Assembly (NCBI GenBank): GCA_026982095.1
Contig: JALSHT010000005.1
Coordinates: forward strand, 23,745-87,744
Length of the DNA: 64,000 bases
Reading direction: 5' to 3'
Source of the DNA: Nitrososphaeria archaeon
GTDB lineage: Archaea; Thermoproteota; Nitrososphaeria; Geothermarchaeales; JDFR-13
How positions within the stretch are numbered: position 1 is the stretch's first letter; every line of letters starts with the position of its first letter. A program made the position numbers and the translations under genes. Below, one piece after another: positions 18,464-28,080 of the stretch. The notes beneath the pieces were generated by a model. That model ran no database searches. It was not told the origin of the DNA and saw only the letters and a list, made by a program, of their open reading frames with translations.

Positions 18464-19647
18464 ATTTTATTCAGCTGTGTTTTTACATATTTTCGTAGAG
18501 CGTTTATATCCTCATTATCATATGTCTCATCTCCCTCTGAGACATTAGATATTAGGCTCTCCATCTCACCTCCACATGAAGGGCATCTCTCTAAGGCTTC
18601 GTTGATTGGTTTGACTATATATTTATAGCAATCTATGCATCTATAGACTTGTTTAGCTCCGCTGTACTTACCTCTCTTCGATAGTGGTGTATCCTCAACC
18701 TCAACAATATCTAAGGAGAAGTCTACTATCTTGGCGTTGGATAGGCTTGCACCGATACCATACCCATCGATAGGATATTTACTTAATTTTTTCACAGTGT
18801 CTATATCCACTCCTCCAGACAAAAATATTTTTACATGGTTATACCCCCTTAGATCTAGCTCCCATCTTATTTCTCTTATGATAGCTCCTATGTCTCCCCT
18901 TCTACTTCCCGGGGTGTCTAGCCTCACTCCATGGAGTTTTTTGCCTAGTGTCTCTGTGGCAAGTATTGCCTCTATCTTTTCATCTGCGAAGGTGTCTATC
19001 AAAGCTATCCTCGGTACATCTTCATCCACATGTCTATCGAAGGCTCTCCATGCATCCCTCTGATCCCCGAATAGTATTATTAGTGAGTGGGGCATCGTCC
19101 CCATCGGCTTAATGCCTAGGATCTCAGCGCTTAACACAGATGACACTCCATCGAACCCCGCTATATAGGCGGCGTAATCTATCATGGGGCTGATTGCCGG
19201 ATGCATTCTCCTAGCTCCGAATGCTAACAGTATCTTGTCTCTGGCGTGGTATCTGAGGTGTGCTGCGTATGTAGCTACTCCCGTGGCTTGGCTTAATAAA
19301 CCCAATAAAGGCGTCTCATATATTGCGAATGATGTGTATTTTCCCACGATATATCCTATGGGTACTCTTACTCCATAGTCGTCGTATGGTTTGAAGATGG
19401 TTCCTTCTCTCATTAAGTACAGTGTTGCATCCACGTTTTTAAACAGGTTTATAACCTCTCTTGTTCCTGCTAAGACACCCCATGTAAAGTTGTATGGGAG
19501 CCCACTTGTCGTTATCTCGGCCCATACCTTTATGTCATCAAACCCCTCCTTTCTCAGTATATCCACAGTCCTTATGAAATATATGTCGGTAGTCTTCCCC
19601 TTCTTTATCTCCTCCTCCTTTGCAATGTAGAAGAGGCGGTCCTTCAT
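18439..19647 (-). CDS. Nicotinate phosphoribosyltransferase with C-terminal zinc ribbon
   Basis: About 402 residues. The NAPRTase fold is seen in TTGVATYAAHLRYHAR-like helices, FGARRMHPAISPMIDYAAYIAGFDGVS (the FGxRR motif), GTMPHSL, DTFADE, GVRLDTPGSRRGD and FLSGGVD phosphate-binding loops. The last 80 residues carry a zinc ribbon with CIDC and CPSC, as in the archaeal form. It makes nicotinate mononucleotide from nicotinate and PRPP, the salvage entry to NAD. ATG 19647 is preferred; GTG 19659 would add four residues. Operon with the NadE-like gene. Confidence 0.9.
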   Translation of the reverse strand: MKDRLFYIAKEEEIKKGKTTDIYFIRTVDILRKEGFDDIKVWAEITTSGLPYNFTWGVLAGTREVINLFKNVDATLYLMREGTIFKPYDDYGVRVPIGYIVGKYTSFAIYETPLLGLLSQATGVATYAAHLRYHARDKILLAFGARRMHPAISPMIDYAAYIAGFDGVSSVLSAEILGIKPMGTMPHSLIILFGDQRDAWRAFDRHVDEDVPRIALIDTFADEKIEAILATETLGKKLHGVRLDTPGSRRGDIGAIIREIRWELDLRGYNHVKIFLSGGVDIDTVKKLSKYPIDGYGIGASLSNAKIVDFSLDIVEVEDTPLSKRGKYSGAKQVYRCIDCYKYIVKPINEALERCPSCGGEMESLISNVSEGDETYDNEDINALRKYVKTQLNKIWQLGWGD

Positions 19648-19668
19648 ATATACCACCACGATAGATGC

Positions 19669-21453
19669 CTACTTAGTCTCTAAAAAGTAATATTCTCCCA
19701 CCTCTTTTTGGAGCCTATCTAAGCGGCTATCTGGCTTGTTTATCCTGGGTCTTCCACTGTGTCTATCCCTCCTAAGCGTTATTCCCACTTCTCTGAGGAA
19801 GGTGTTCATAGCGTCGAGTTTATGGAGTGGTGTAGTAGCCTTTCCCGATACACCTGGTTCTCCCGCAAATACTATTATCCTGTCTGAGACTGCGTCTATC
19901 ATGATGAGATCGTGATCTATTACTGCAGCCGGCTTTCCATTTAGCTTTATAAACCTGTTTATGGCTGAGGCTAGGACCAGTCTATCCTCAACGTCAATGA
20001 ATGCAGCTGGTTCATCGAGTAGGTAGAGATCAGCATCCATAAGTAGTGTGGCTGTGACGTATAGTTTCTGCAACTCTCCACCTGACAGGTCAGATACTCT
20101 CCTATCCATCAGTTTATGTAGGTTCAAAGGTTTCAATAATCCGTCCATAGCTTGACCCGATAATGCTTTTGATCCAACTTTTTCGATTAAGAATTCCTGG
20201 ACTGTTCCATCATAATCCGGAGTTATGTATTGTGGCTTATAGGCTATCTTACCTGGTCCGACTATTATCTCTCCTTCATCAGGGTCTATCTCTCCAACTA
20301 ACATTTTGAAGAATGTTGTCTTACCTATCGCGTTCTGCCCTACTATGCCGAGTACTTCACCATTGTATATCTCGCCCTCATCAACTGTTAGAGTGAATCC
20401 GTTCAGATTCTTCTTTAGCGTTGTATACTTTAGTATTGGCGTCTCATCAACTTTATGGCTTGGGAGTGGCTTCTCAAATACAATTCTCTTATCCCTAAAT
20501 CTTATGTTATCCCCTGGTATGTATCCATCTAGGAATATGTTTATGCCTGTACGTACGCTCTCGTTCCTGGTGAATATCCCATATACTCCTGGATCTCCAT
20601 AGACCACTGATATTTGATCACTTACATAGTCTAGAAATGCGAGGTCGTGGTCAACAAGTATGACGTATTTCCCTCTTCTTGCGTAGCTTGTTATAAGCCT
20701 TGCTATCTGCATCCTCTCGAATATATCGTTATAGCTGCTTGGCTCATCCAGTAGGTATACGTCGGCATCCTTCAGTAAAGCAGCAGCTATCACAAGCCGT
20801 TGTGCCTCCCCACCAGATAGGTGTTTTATATCCTTATCCAATGAGTTCTTGAGGTTTAACGCGTCGACTATATAATCCATCTCTCCAAGTTCGTCTGCCT
20901 TCCTAAGCACATCTTTCACTACTCCCTTCACAGCCTTTCTAAGGAGGTATACTTCCTGTGGCTTATAGGATACCCGTATCTTTTGGTTATATAGGTCTCT
21001 AAAGTAATAGTATAGCTGTGTCCCAGAAAGGAATTCTAATACCTTATCCTGATCGGATGATGCACTATATTCACCTAGATTAGGTATTAATCTACCAGAT
21101 AGAATCTTTATCGCGGTAGACTTTCCTGTTCCGTTTCTCCCTATGATTCCTAAGACCTGATTCTTGCTTGGAGTTGGGAGTCTAAAAAGTCTAAAGCCAT
21201 TTATATCGTATTGGTGGATTAGGTCAGTCTCCAACTGCTGTGGTAGGTTAACGATGGTTATAGCATTAAAGGGACATTTATTGACACATATTCCGCATCC
21301 GATACATAAGGGTTCGTTTATTATCGGTTCTCCATCTATGAATTCTACAGCCATTATTCCCATTTTTACGGGTGGGCAAAATCTTTGACATTCGTGATTA
21401 CATTTATCTGGGTTGCATATGTCTCTATCTATAACTGCTACTCTTAACACCAC
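19669..21453 (-). CDS. ABCE1/Rli1 ribosome-recycling ATPase
   Basis: 594 residues. The N-terminal iron-sulfur domain shows all eight cysteines (13, 18, 22, 26, 50, 53, 56, 60) for two 4Fe-4S clusters. It is followed by two ABC ATPase domains, with Walker A GRNGTGKS and GQNAIGKT and signature LSGGEAQR and LSGGELQK. It splits 70S ribosomes after termination with aRF1/Pelota. Near-universal in archaea and eukaryotes. The second P-loop reads NAIGKT rather than the usual NGIGKT, a mild change. A divergent AT-rich region upstream likely holds promoters for this gene and for the membrane protein gene at 21535. Confidence 0.97.
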   Translation of the reverse strand: MVLRVAVIDRDICNPDKCNHECQRFCPPVKMGIMAVEFIDGEPIINEPLCIGCGICVNKCPFNAITIVNLPQQLETDLIHQYDINGFRLFRLPTPSKNQVLGIIGRNGTGKSTAIKILSGRLIPNLGEYSASSDQDKVLEFLSGTQLYYYFRDLYNQKIRVSYKPQEVYLLRKAVKGVVKDVLRKADELGEMDYIVDALNLKNSLDKDIKHLSGGEAQRLVIAAALLKDADVYLLDEPSSYNDIFERMQIARLITSYARRGKYVILVDHDLAFLDYVSDQISVVYGDPGVYGIFTRNESVRTGINIFLDGYIPGDNIRFRDKRIVFEKPLPSHKVDETPILKYTTLKKNLNGFTLTVDEGEIYNGEVLGIVGQNAIGKTTFFKMLVGEIDPDEGEIIVGPGKIAYKPQYITPDYDGTVQEFLIEKVGSKALSGQAMDGLLKPLNLHKLMDRRVSDLSGGELQKLYVTATLLMDADLYLLDEPAAFIDVEDRLVLASAINRFIKLNGKPAAVIDHDLIMIDAVSDRIIVFAGEPGVSGKATTPLHKLDAMNTFLREVGITLRRDRHSGRPRINKPDSRLDRLQKEVGEYYFLETK

Positions 21454-21534
21454 TACGATCAGCCTCCTATGACTATTGTGTCCAATCTAGCATGGGTACC
21501 ATAAGGTTATTTTTAACATATATATATTGGATGT

Positions 21535-22221
21535 ATGGATAAATTTCTGTCTGGTGTCTATTTTATGAGTTCTAATGATAGGAGGGTTGATGCGGCTTCT
21601 GCTCTTAAATGGAGTATGGATAATCTAATGAAGGATAACGTTATTTGGCTGTATCCAGTAGGTTTGTCCTTTGTAAATGCCATACTATTGTTGATGTTGG
21701 CTAGGCCCAATGAATTTTCTATTACTATAGTGTTTCTACTGTCTCTGATTGTGAGTATAGCTATATTCATCTTTATGCTTATCAGTGCTAAAATGTTCGT
21801 ACAGATATATAAAGATGGATCATTAAACTTTGAGTCTGCTAAGAACGAGGTGATGTCTAACATCGGTAGCTATCTGTTGGTTGGTATATTGGGATTAGTT
21901 ATAAGTATACTAGTCATTACAGTGCCTATTACGCTGTTACTAATAGTGTATTCAGTGTTTTATCCTCCTAACGAGATAGGTAAGAACTTAGATCGTAGCA
22001 TAAAGATGCTTACTAATAACTTTTCTAATGTCGCCCTACTCGCTATACTCGCTATTGTGAGTGGACTGTTGATGGCTCTCACCCGTGGGTTGATAGATCT
22101 AATTATTGATCCGCTGGCTACATTCATTAACATATTGGTTTTAGGTGGCTTCACATATCTGGTTGCGGAGTCCGAGCATATTGGGGATACTAAGGATATG
22201 GAGGGTTTTAGTGAACAGTGA
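21535..22221 (+). CDS. Multi-pass membrane protein (DUF4013-like)
   Basis: 228 residues with about five or six hydrophobic segments (for example VIWLYPVGLSFVNAILLLML, ITIVFLLSLIVSIAIFIFML, YLLVGILGLVISILVITVPITLLLIVYSVF). A polar start and a short acidic tail flank them. The ordering, with paired helices and an amphipathic stretch between, resembles the DUF4013-type archaeal membrane proteins whose role is unknown. TATA-like ATATATATA lies just upstream. No neighbour gives a functional clue. Confidence 0.65.
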   Translation: MDKFLSGVYFMSSNDRRVDAASALKWSMDNLMKDNVIWLYPVGLSFVNAILLLMLARPNEFSITIVFLLSLIVSIAIFIFMLISAKMFVQIYKDGSLNFESAKNEVMSNIGSYLLVGILGLVISILVITVPITLLLIVYSVFYPPNEIGKNLDRSIKMLTNNFSNVALLAILAIVSGLLMALTRGLIDLIIDPLATFINILVLGGFTYLVAESEHIGDTKDMEGFSEQ

Positions 22222-22286
22222 TTAACCCTCCTCCTAAATAAAAGTTTTTCTCACCCCTCTTCATCCAATCTCTTAATGGATGTTTT

Positions 22287-24914
22287 ATGGGGGTTGTTAT
22301 GAAGCCATTGACTAAAGAGGAGCTTCTTAAAATACTTGATCCAGATGTGGCTAAATGGTTCTCTAGATTTAAAGATTTAACTCCTCCTCAACGACTGGGC
22401 CTACCCCATATTATAAGGGGGAGGAACGTGTTGATAACGTCTCCAACAGGTTCGGGGAAAACGTTGACTGCATTCCTATATATTATTAGTGAGTTATACA
22501 AGCTGGCTAAGGAGGGGAAGTTGAGAGATGGTGTGTATGTCATCTATGTATCTCCACTGAGAAGTCTAAACAATGATATCGAGCGTAATTTGAGGTATCC
22601 ACTTAGGGAGATTGAGTATATTATTAGGGATAGGGGTGATAAACCTCCGAATATTAGGATAGGCAATAGAACCGGCGATACTCCACAGTCAGTGAGGAGC
22701 AGAATGTTGAGAAATCCTCCACATATATTGATTACTACCCCGGAGTCCCTAGCTCTAATGATTACAGCTCCTAAATTTAGAGAGAGGCTCAAGACGGTCA
22801 AATGGGTTATTATTGATGAGGTCCACAGCCTATGTGAAAATAAACGGGGTGTCCATCTAACACTGTCTCTGGAGAGGCTGGAGGAGCTTGTGGAGGGAGA
22901 TATTGTTAGAATTGGTTTGTCTGCTACGATACATCCTCTAGATGAGGTGGCTAAATTCCTAGTGGGATACGATGATGAGGGAAGGCCAAGGGATTGTGAG
23001 ATCGTGGATGCTAGGTTTGTAAAGGATATGTCCCTATATCTAGTCTCTCCCGTTAAGGACTTGGTAAATTCGGATGCAGAGTATAGAAATAGGAGGTTGT
23101 ATGAGTTTTTAGGGGATGTCATTAGGAGTCATAGAACAACGTTGGTATTTACAAATACTAGGAGTGGGGCTGAGAGGGTAGCGTATAATCTGGTGAGGCT
23201 AGGTATTGTTAAGGAGGATGAGCTGGGCGTTCATCATAGCAGTTTATCTAGAGAGGTTAGGTTCGATATTGAAGACAGGTTGAAGAGGGGGGAGGTTAAA
23301 TGTGTAGTGACAAGCACTAGTTTGGAGTTAGGTATTGATATTGGATATATCGATGCTGTTGTTCAGATCGGTTCTCCAAAAAGCATTAGTAGAGGGTTAC
23401 AGAGGATAGGGAGGAGTGGTCACAGCCTTGATAAGGTGTCGAAGGGTTACTTTGTATGTCTAGAGCTTGACGATCTCATTGAGGATGGTGTCTTAATCTC
23501 TGAGGCTTATATGGGTAGGTTGGATAGAGTATATATCCCTAAGAAGCCTTTGGATGTGCTTGCTCAACACATTGTTGGTATGGCTCTTGAGAGGAGGTGG
23601 AAGGTGGAGGAGGCTTATCGGGTTGTTAAAAGGGCCTATCCATATAGGACTCTCTCTCTAGATGAGTTTATTAGTGTCCTAAGGTATTTGAGTGGAAGGT
23701 TTGGCCTGGAAGACTATAGGGTATATGGTAAAATATGGTTTGATGAAGAGTCTATGGAGTTTGGTAGGAGGGGGAGGTATCTTAGGGCGATTTACTCTAT
23801 GAATATAGGAACGATACCTGAAAATATGCATATGGTGGTGTATTCGGGAAGAAGTAGGATTGGGTTGTTAGAGGAGGAGTTTGTCGAGCATTTAGACGTT
23901 GGGGACATATTCGTTCTCTCAGGTAGGACGTATAGGTATCTGGGTTCTAAAGGGGATAAAGTGTATGTAGAGCCTGCAGATGGTAAGAGGCCCACGGTCC
24001 CCTCATGGATATCTGAGATGCTTCCACTCTCTTTCGATCTGGGGGAGGCAATTTCGAAATACAGGTATATACTATATAAGATGGCTGTTAATGGTATGGA
24101 GGGTCATGCTAGGGAGTTTATAGTTAGATATATGAGGGCTGATAAATACTCAGCCGAAAATATGGTTAAATATATTGATCTACAAGCCAAGTTCCTGAAG
24201 AGGATTGGTGTGGATGTATTTCACTCTCCAAATAACATCATTGTGGAGAGATATGTGAATGAGGAGGATGGGTTGTTATATATTATATTTCACGGTGTCT
24301 TTGGGAGGAGGGTAAACAGTGTCCTGGCTAGGGCATATGCATATACCGCTAGGGAGGTTTTGGATACTTCTATAAAAGTATTGATTGATGACCACGCTTT
24401 TGGGATTGCCTATCCATATAGATTGTCTGAGGAGGGGAGGGAGATATGGGATATCATTAAGGGTGTCTCTAGCGATAATGTTAGAGATATAGTGTCTAAA
24501 GCAGTCTTAAATAGTCAGTACGTTAGGAGGATATTTAGGCATGTTGCCAATAGGGGTTTGATGATTCTAAGGTATTATAAGGGTAGAAAGACGAGATTAA
24601 CAAGACAGCAGTTAAATAGTGAGGCCATATTTGACTTTATAAAAGGTATGGAGAACTTCCCCCTACTGAGGGAGGCTGTTAGAGAGGTTATTGAGGACAA
24701 GATGGATGTCATCAATGCTGAAAAGGTTTTGAAGGATATTGAGATAGGTGTTAGACGATTTATAATTGCTGATCAATATGACATGCCATCCCCGTTTGCA
24801 CATGGGTTAATATTGAGGGCTATGGAGGATGTTGTTTTGATGGAGGATCGTGTCAAGATTCTTCAAAGATTCTTTAATAACGTTTTGATTAGGGTGGGTA
24901 GGGATGAAGACTAA
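22287..24914 (+). CDS. lhr: Lhr-type superfamily 2 helicase
   Basis: 875 residues. Motif I SPTGSGKT (52-59), Ia SPLRSL, Ib TTPESLA, motif II DEVH, motif III SAT, and the helicase C domain with LVFTNTRSGAE, HHSSLSRE, TSTSLELGIDIG and QRIGRSGHS. The remaining 400 residues form the winged-helix and Lhr-core domains. Lhr-core proteins unwind DNA and RNA:DNA hybrids, with suggested roles in repair. ATG 22287 or ATG 22299 may start the protein. The next gene, a metallophosphoesterase, overlaps by 11 bases, a pairing common for Lhr-core genes. Confidence 0.93.
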   Translation: MGVVMKPLTKEELLKILDPDVAKWFSRFKDLTPPQRLGLPHIIRGRNVLITSPTGSGKTLTAFLYIISELYKLAKEGKLRDGVYVIYVSPLRSLNNDIERNLRYPLREIEYIIRDRGDKPPNIRIGNRTGDTPQSVRSRMLRNPPHILITTPESLALMITAPKFRERLKTVKWVIIDEVHSLCENKRGVHLTLSLERLEELVEGDIVRIGLSATIHPLDEVAKFLVGYDDEGRPRDCEIVDARFVKDMSLYLVSPVKDLVNSDAEYRNRRLYEFLGDVIRSHRTTLVFTNTRSGAERVAYNLVRLGIVKEDELGVHHSSLSREVRFDIEDRLKRGEVKCVVTSTSLELGIDIGYIDAVVQIGSPKSISRGLQRIGRSGHSLDKVSKGYFVCLELDDLIEDGVLISEAYMGRLDRVYIPKKPLDVLAQHIVGMALERRWKVEEAYRVVKRAYPYRTLSLDEFISVLRYLSGRFGLEDYRVYGKIWFDEESMEFGRRGRYLRAIYSMNIGTIPENMHMVVYSGRSRIGLLEEEFVEHLDVGDIFVLSGRTYRYLGSKGDKVYVEPADGKRPTVPSWISEMLPLSFDLGEAISKYRYILYKMAVNGMEGHAREFIVRYMRADKYSAENMVKYIDLQAKFLKRIGVDVFHSPNNIIVERYVNEEDGLLYIIFHGVFGRRVNSVLARAYAYTAREVLDTSIKVLIDDHAFGIAYPYRLSEEGREIWDIIKGVSSDNVRDIVSKAVLNSQYVRRIFRHVANRGLMILRYYKGRKTRLTRQQLNSEAIFDFIKGMENFPLLREAVREVIEDKMDVINAEKVLKDIEIGVRRFIIADQYDMPSPFAHGLILRAMEDVVLMEDRVKILQRFFNNVLIRVGRDED

Positions 24915-25653
24915 ACTTTATAATGACCTATATATTGCTGATCCCTGGCCCGCTGCGTATATAGGCAGTGCAAATGCTCTTATAGTGTCTGATTTACACC
25001 TGGGTATAGAGGGTTATTTAGAGGATGAAGGTATTTTCCTTCCACGAGGTGTTAGTAGGGCTACGTCTGAAATAGTGTTTAGAGCGGTAGAGGATTATGA
25101 TCCTGATGTTCTAGTGATAAATGGTGATGTTAAGCACTCGTTTGGATTGCTTAAATCTGCTGAGTGGAGAGAGTTGAAAGAGTTTTTCGGCTTGCTTAAG
25201 GATAAATATGGTTTGGAGGTGTATGTAGTTAGGGGGAATCATGATAATTATCTTGGAGTAGTCCTAGATAAATTTGGCTTTAAGTTTTTCGAGAGGCTTG
25301 ATCTAAACAATTATACCATTATACATGGTCATGAAGACATTGATTTGGATGAGTTGGGTGAGACAGTCATAATAGGTCATGAACATCCAAGTATAGTAAT
25401 AAGGGACGAAGCTGGTGGAAAGTATAAATATAAGTGTTTCTTATGGGGTGAGTTCGAGGGAATCAATGTATTAGTGCTTCCGCCTGTCTCCGAAATATCT
25501 AGTGGGACGAATTACAACGACTATGAGTTGGTTGAACCTATGTCCCCTATCCTCAAGAAGTTGGATATTGGAAAGTTTATACCATATGCTATTATTGTTG
25601 GTGAGGGAGTATACAAGTTTCCGCCTCTGAATATACTTAGGAATATTCTCTAG
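24904..25653 (+). CDS. Lhr-associated metallophosphoesterase
   Basis: 249 residues of the calcineurin-like fold. Metal ligands are in SDLHLG, NGDVKH, GNHDN, HGHED and GHEHPS. The length and the opening DLYIADPWPAAY fit the family encoded beside Lhr-core helicases and DNA ligases. Substrate is unknown; a phosphatase or nuclease step at DNA ends is suggested by context. The start overlaps the helicase gene, implying coupled translation. Confidence 0.9.
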   Translation: MKTKLYNDLYIADPWPAAYIGSANALIVSDLHLGIEGYLEDEGIFLPRGVSRATSEIVFRAVEDYDPDVLVINGDVKHSFGLLKSAEWRELKEFFGLLKDKYGLEVYVVRGNHDNYLGVVLDKFGFKFFERLDLNNYTIIHGHEDIDLDELGETVIIGHEHPSIVIRDEAGGKYKYKCFLWGEFEGINVLVLPPVSEISSGTNYNDYELVEPMSPILKKLDIGKFIPYAIIVGEGVYKFPPLNILRNIL

Positions 25654-25720
25654 AGATAATCATGTCTAAATGTGTAGTTATTTAATCAAATAGTGTAGAG
25701 GAAACGCCTAGTCTTATCTA

Positions 25721-25728
25721 CTATAAAA
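25721..25728 (+). promoter_or_regulatory. TATA box of the mevalonate operon
   Basis: CTATAAAA is centred 26 bases before about 25751. This places the transcript start 16 bases ahead of the small ORF at 25767 and about 130 bases ahead of the HMG-CoA synthase start. It implies that the small ORF lies at the front of the message. Confidence 0.45.
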
Positions 25729-25766
25729 CCTTCACGCATCATAATCTGGCTATGAAAAACTAATCG

Positions 25767-25877
25767 ATGGATCCCCTAGTGGATAAGGTTATTACCGAGT
25801 TGAATAGCGATGTATATAGACATCATCTATTAAACCCTAGATGGAATACAATTGGTTATTTAACTGACGGTGAATAA
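25767..25877 (+). CDS. 36-residue ORF ahead of HMG-CoA synthase
   Basis: ATG to TAA, 36 codons, ending three bases before the HMG-CoA synthase ATG. The peptide (MDPLVDKVITELNSDVYRHH at the front, ending GYLTDGE) is mixed and plausible as a soluble helix. The ribosome site of the next gene (GGTGA) is inside its last codons, so translation of the two would be linked. Support is the promoter position and the tight spacing; no homologue is recognised. It could be a regulatory leader or chance. Confidence 0.4.
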   Translation: MDPLVDKVITELNSDVYRHHLLNPRWNTIGYLTDGE

Positions 25878-25880
25878 TTT

Positions 25881-26918
25881 ATGAGGCCCTCGACCGATGT
25901 AGGTATATACGGCTATGGTGCATATATACCAAGATACTTTCTGGAGAATAGTGAGATTGCGGGACTCTGGGGTAGAGACTCTACGCCGATCAAGAGGAAG
26001 AGTTTCCCCAATTATGATGAGGACACTATCACCATTTCGTATGAGGCGGCTTCCATAGCCATCAAATCATCCAAGGTAGATGTTAGCCGCATCGGAGCCA
26101 TCTTTATAGGGAGTGAGTCCAAGCCTTATGCGGTTAAGCCGAGTGGGACTGTGGTTGCTGAGGCGCTTGGGTTACCTAGAACTATATTATCTGCTGATTA
26201 TGAGTTTGCCTGTAAGGCTGGGTCTGAGGCTATGCAAACAGTGTTTGGACTTGTATCATCAGGTATGATTGATTATGGAATCGCTATCGGGGCTGATACT
26301 GCACAAGGTAAACCTGGGGATGAGTTGGAGTATACAGCTGCCGCGGGTGGTGCGGCATATATTATATCTAGGGTATCAGAGGGTGTTATAGCCAAGCTGG
26401 AGGCTTCCTACACCTATGTTTCGGATACGGCTGATTTCTGGAGGAGGTCTGGTGAGGACTATCCAAGGCACCTATATAGGTTTACTGGTGAACCAGCATA
26501 TTTTCATCATATAATCTCCTCTGTTAATGGGCTTTTTGAGGAGTATGGGTATGAACCCAAGGATTTTAGATATGCTGTGTTTCATATGCCTAACTACAAG
26601 TTTCCCACTAGGGTTGCTAGGAAGCTGGGGTTTACAATGGATCAGATAAAACCAGGGTTGGTAGTGGCTCTAGTAGGAAATACATATAGTGGTTCTAGCC
26701 TGCTTGGTTTAGCAGCCACCTTTGATGTTGCAGAGCCTGGTGATAAAATATTATTGGCTTCATTCGGGTCTGGGGCAGGTAGTGACTCTATAGTGTTTGA
26801 GGTGACTGATTTGATTGATGAGAGGAGGATGAGTCCTCCTGTATCTAAGATGATAGATAGGATGGTGCCTGGAGATTACTCGACATATTCGATATATAGG
26901 GATATCTTGAAGAGGTGA
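25881..26918 (+). CDS. Hydroxymethylglutaryl-CoA synthase
   Basis: 345 residues, the archaeal HMG-CoA synthase length. Catalytic residues are in place: Glu79 in GSESKPYAVKP, Cys111 in YEFACKAG and His235 in VFHMPN. GNTYSGSS and SFGSGAGSD close the active site. It joins acetyl-CoA with acetoacetyl-CoA as the second step of the mevalonate route to archaeal ether lipids. Followed by a thiolase homologue and a DUF35 gene, the classical three-gene cluster whose products form one complex that channels acetoacetyl-CoA. Confidence 0.95.
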   Translation: MRPSTDVGIYGYGAYIPRYFLENSEIAGLWGRDSTPIKRKSFPNYDEDTITISYEAASIAIKSSKVDVSRIGAIFIGSESKPYAVKPSGTVVAEALGLPRTILSADYEFACKAGSEAMQTVFGLVSSGMIDYGIAIGADTAQGKPGDELEYTAAAGGAAYIISRVSEGVIAKLEASYTYVSDTADFWRRSGEDYPRHLYRFTGEPAYFHHIISSVNGLFEEYGYEPKDFRYAVFHMPNYKFPTRVARKLGFTMDQIKPGLVVALVGNTYSGSSLLGLAATFDVAEPGDKILLASFGSGAGSDSIVFEVTDLIDERRMSPPVSKMIDRMVPGDYSTYSIYRDILKR

Positions 26919-26925
26919 TGTTTAG

Positions 26926-28077
26926 ATGGGAGTGCCTGTAGTAGCATCTATAGGATATACTAAGGTCTCGGAGCATTGGGGTGAGGGTCTCGAGGGTCTC
27001 TCACATATGGCTTTGGAGATGCTGTTGAATGATCTGCCATCTCTGGAGCTGGATGCCATATATGTAGGTACTGCATTATCAGGTTTCTATGAGCTTCAGA
27101 TGTCATTAGCCAGTCATATAGCTGACTTGATATGCGAGTACGATGTTACAGTGTCTAACTTCGAGGCGGGGGGAGCATCATCTGCCCAAGCCCTGTTTAA
27201 CGCTATCCTAGGTATTAAATCAGGTGTTTACAAGGCTGTCCTGATTGGGGGTGTGGAGAAGATGAGTGATGAGATGCCTCATAGGATACAGAGGGGGATG
27301 TCTCTAGTGGAAAACTCTTTCCTAGTAGACTACAGTGGTTTAACTGAGATCTCTCTACATGCTCTTCTAGCGAAGATGTATATTAAAGAGTATGGTGTTG
27401 ATAGGGGTATGATTTCATATCTCCCCGTTATAGAGCATGAGAATGCGTCCAGAGCCTCCCACGCCCAGTTTAGAAATAAGATTTCTATAGAGACAATACT
27501 CAACGCTCCCTATATAGCTGATCCCTTGACTATCTTCGATGTTACCGCCCCCGGTGATGGGGCTGCTTACATACTTGTCATGGATGAATCCCAGGCAAAA
27601 TCAATTGGTGTGGATTACGTCAAGATATCTGGTTATGGATCTGCTTCTCAGCCTTCTCACATGCTTACCCGGACCTCACCATTATTCTTCAGTGCATCGT
27701 CTAGGGCCGTTGAGAAGGCTCTAGACATGGCTAATGTGGAGATAAGTGATATTGGGGTTATAGAGATGTATAACCAGTCATCTATAGCGGGGGCAGTCCT
27801 TCTGGAGTCTATTGGAGTGGCTGAGAGGGGAGGTGTAGGTGAGCTTCTAAAAGATGGGTATTTCAGTATATCAGGTGATAAGCCAGTAAATACGTTTGGG
27901 GGTGCAAAGGCCAGAGGTGATCCTAAGGGTGCCACTACCATGTATCAGGTTGTTGAAGGCTTTCTCCAGTTATTGGGTAAGGCGGGTGAGAACCAAGTTA
28001 GTAATGTGGATAGGGTTTTGGTTCACTCCATGGTTGGTTTGGACATCAGTTCATATGCTTATGTATTGGAGGTGTGA
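26926..28077 (+). CDS. Thiolase-fold partner protein, catalytic residues lost
   Basis: 383 residues aligning along the whole archaeal acetyl-CoA acetyltransferase in this operon position. The active site is altered. The nucleophilic cysteine of the AxCASG motif is Gly83 (EAGGASS). The histidine of the GHPxGATG motif is Asp332 (ARGDPKGATT). The HDCF motif reads MYNQ and the final HNVGG reads HSMVG. The shape-forming motifs (IGGVEKMSDEM, PGDGAAY, VNTFGGAKARG) remain. It cannot do the normal thiolase reaction. It probably serves as the structural partner of HMG-CoA synthase and DUF35; the acetoacetyl-CoA would come from another thiolase. Family membership is firm, function is inferred. Confidence 0.8.
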   Translation: MGVPVVASIGYTKVSEHWGEGLEGLSHMALEMLLNDLPSLELDAIYVGTALSGFYELQMSLASHIADLICEYDVTVSNFEAGGASSAQALFNAILGIKSGVYKAVLIGGVEKMSDEMPHRIQRGMSLVENSFLVDYSGLTEISLHALLAKMYIKEYGVDRGMISYLPVIEHENASRASHAQFRNKISIETILNAPYIADPLTIFDVTAPGDGAAYILVMDESQAKSIGVDYVKISGYGSASQPSHMLTRTSPLFFSASSRAVEKALDMANVEISDIGVIEMYNQSSIAGAVLLESIGVAERGGVGELLKDGYFSISGDKPVNTFGGAKARGDPKGATTMYQVVEGFLQLLGKAGENQVSNVDRVLVHSMVGLDISSYAYVLEV

Positions 28078-28080
28078 GCT

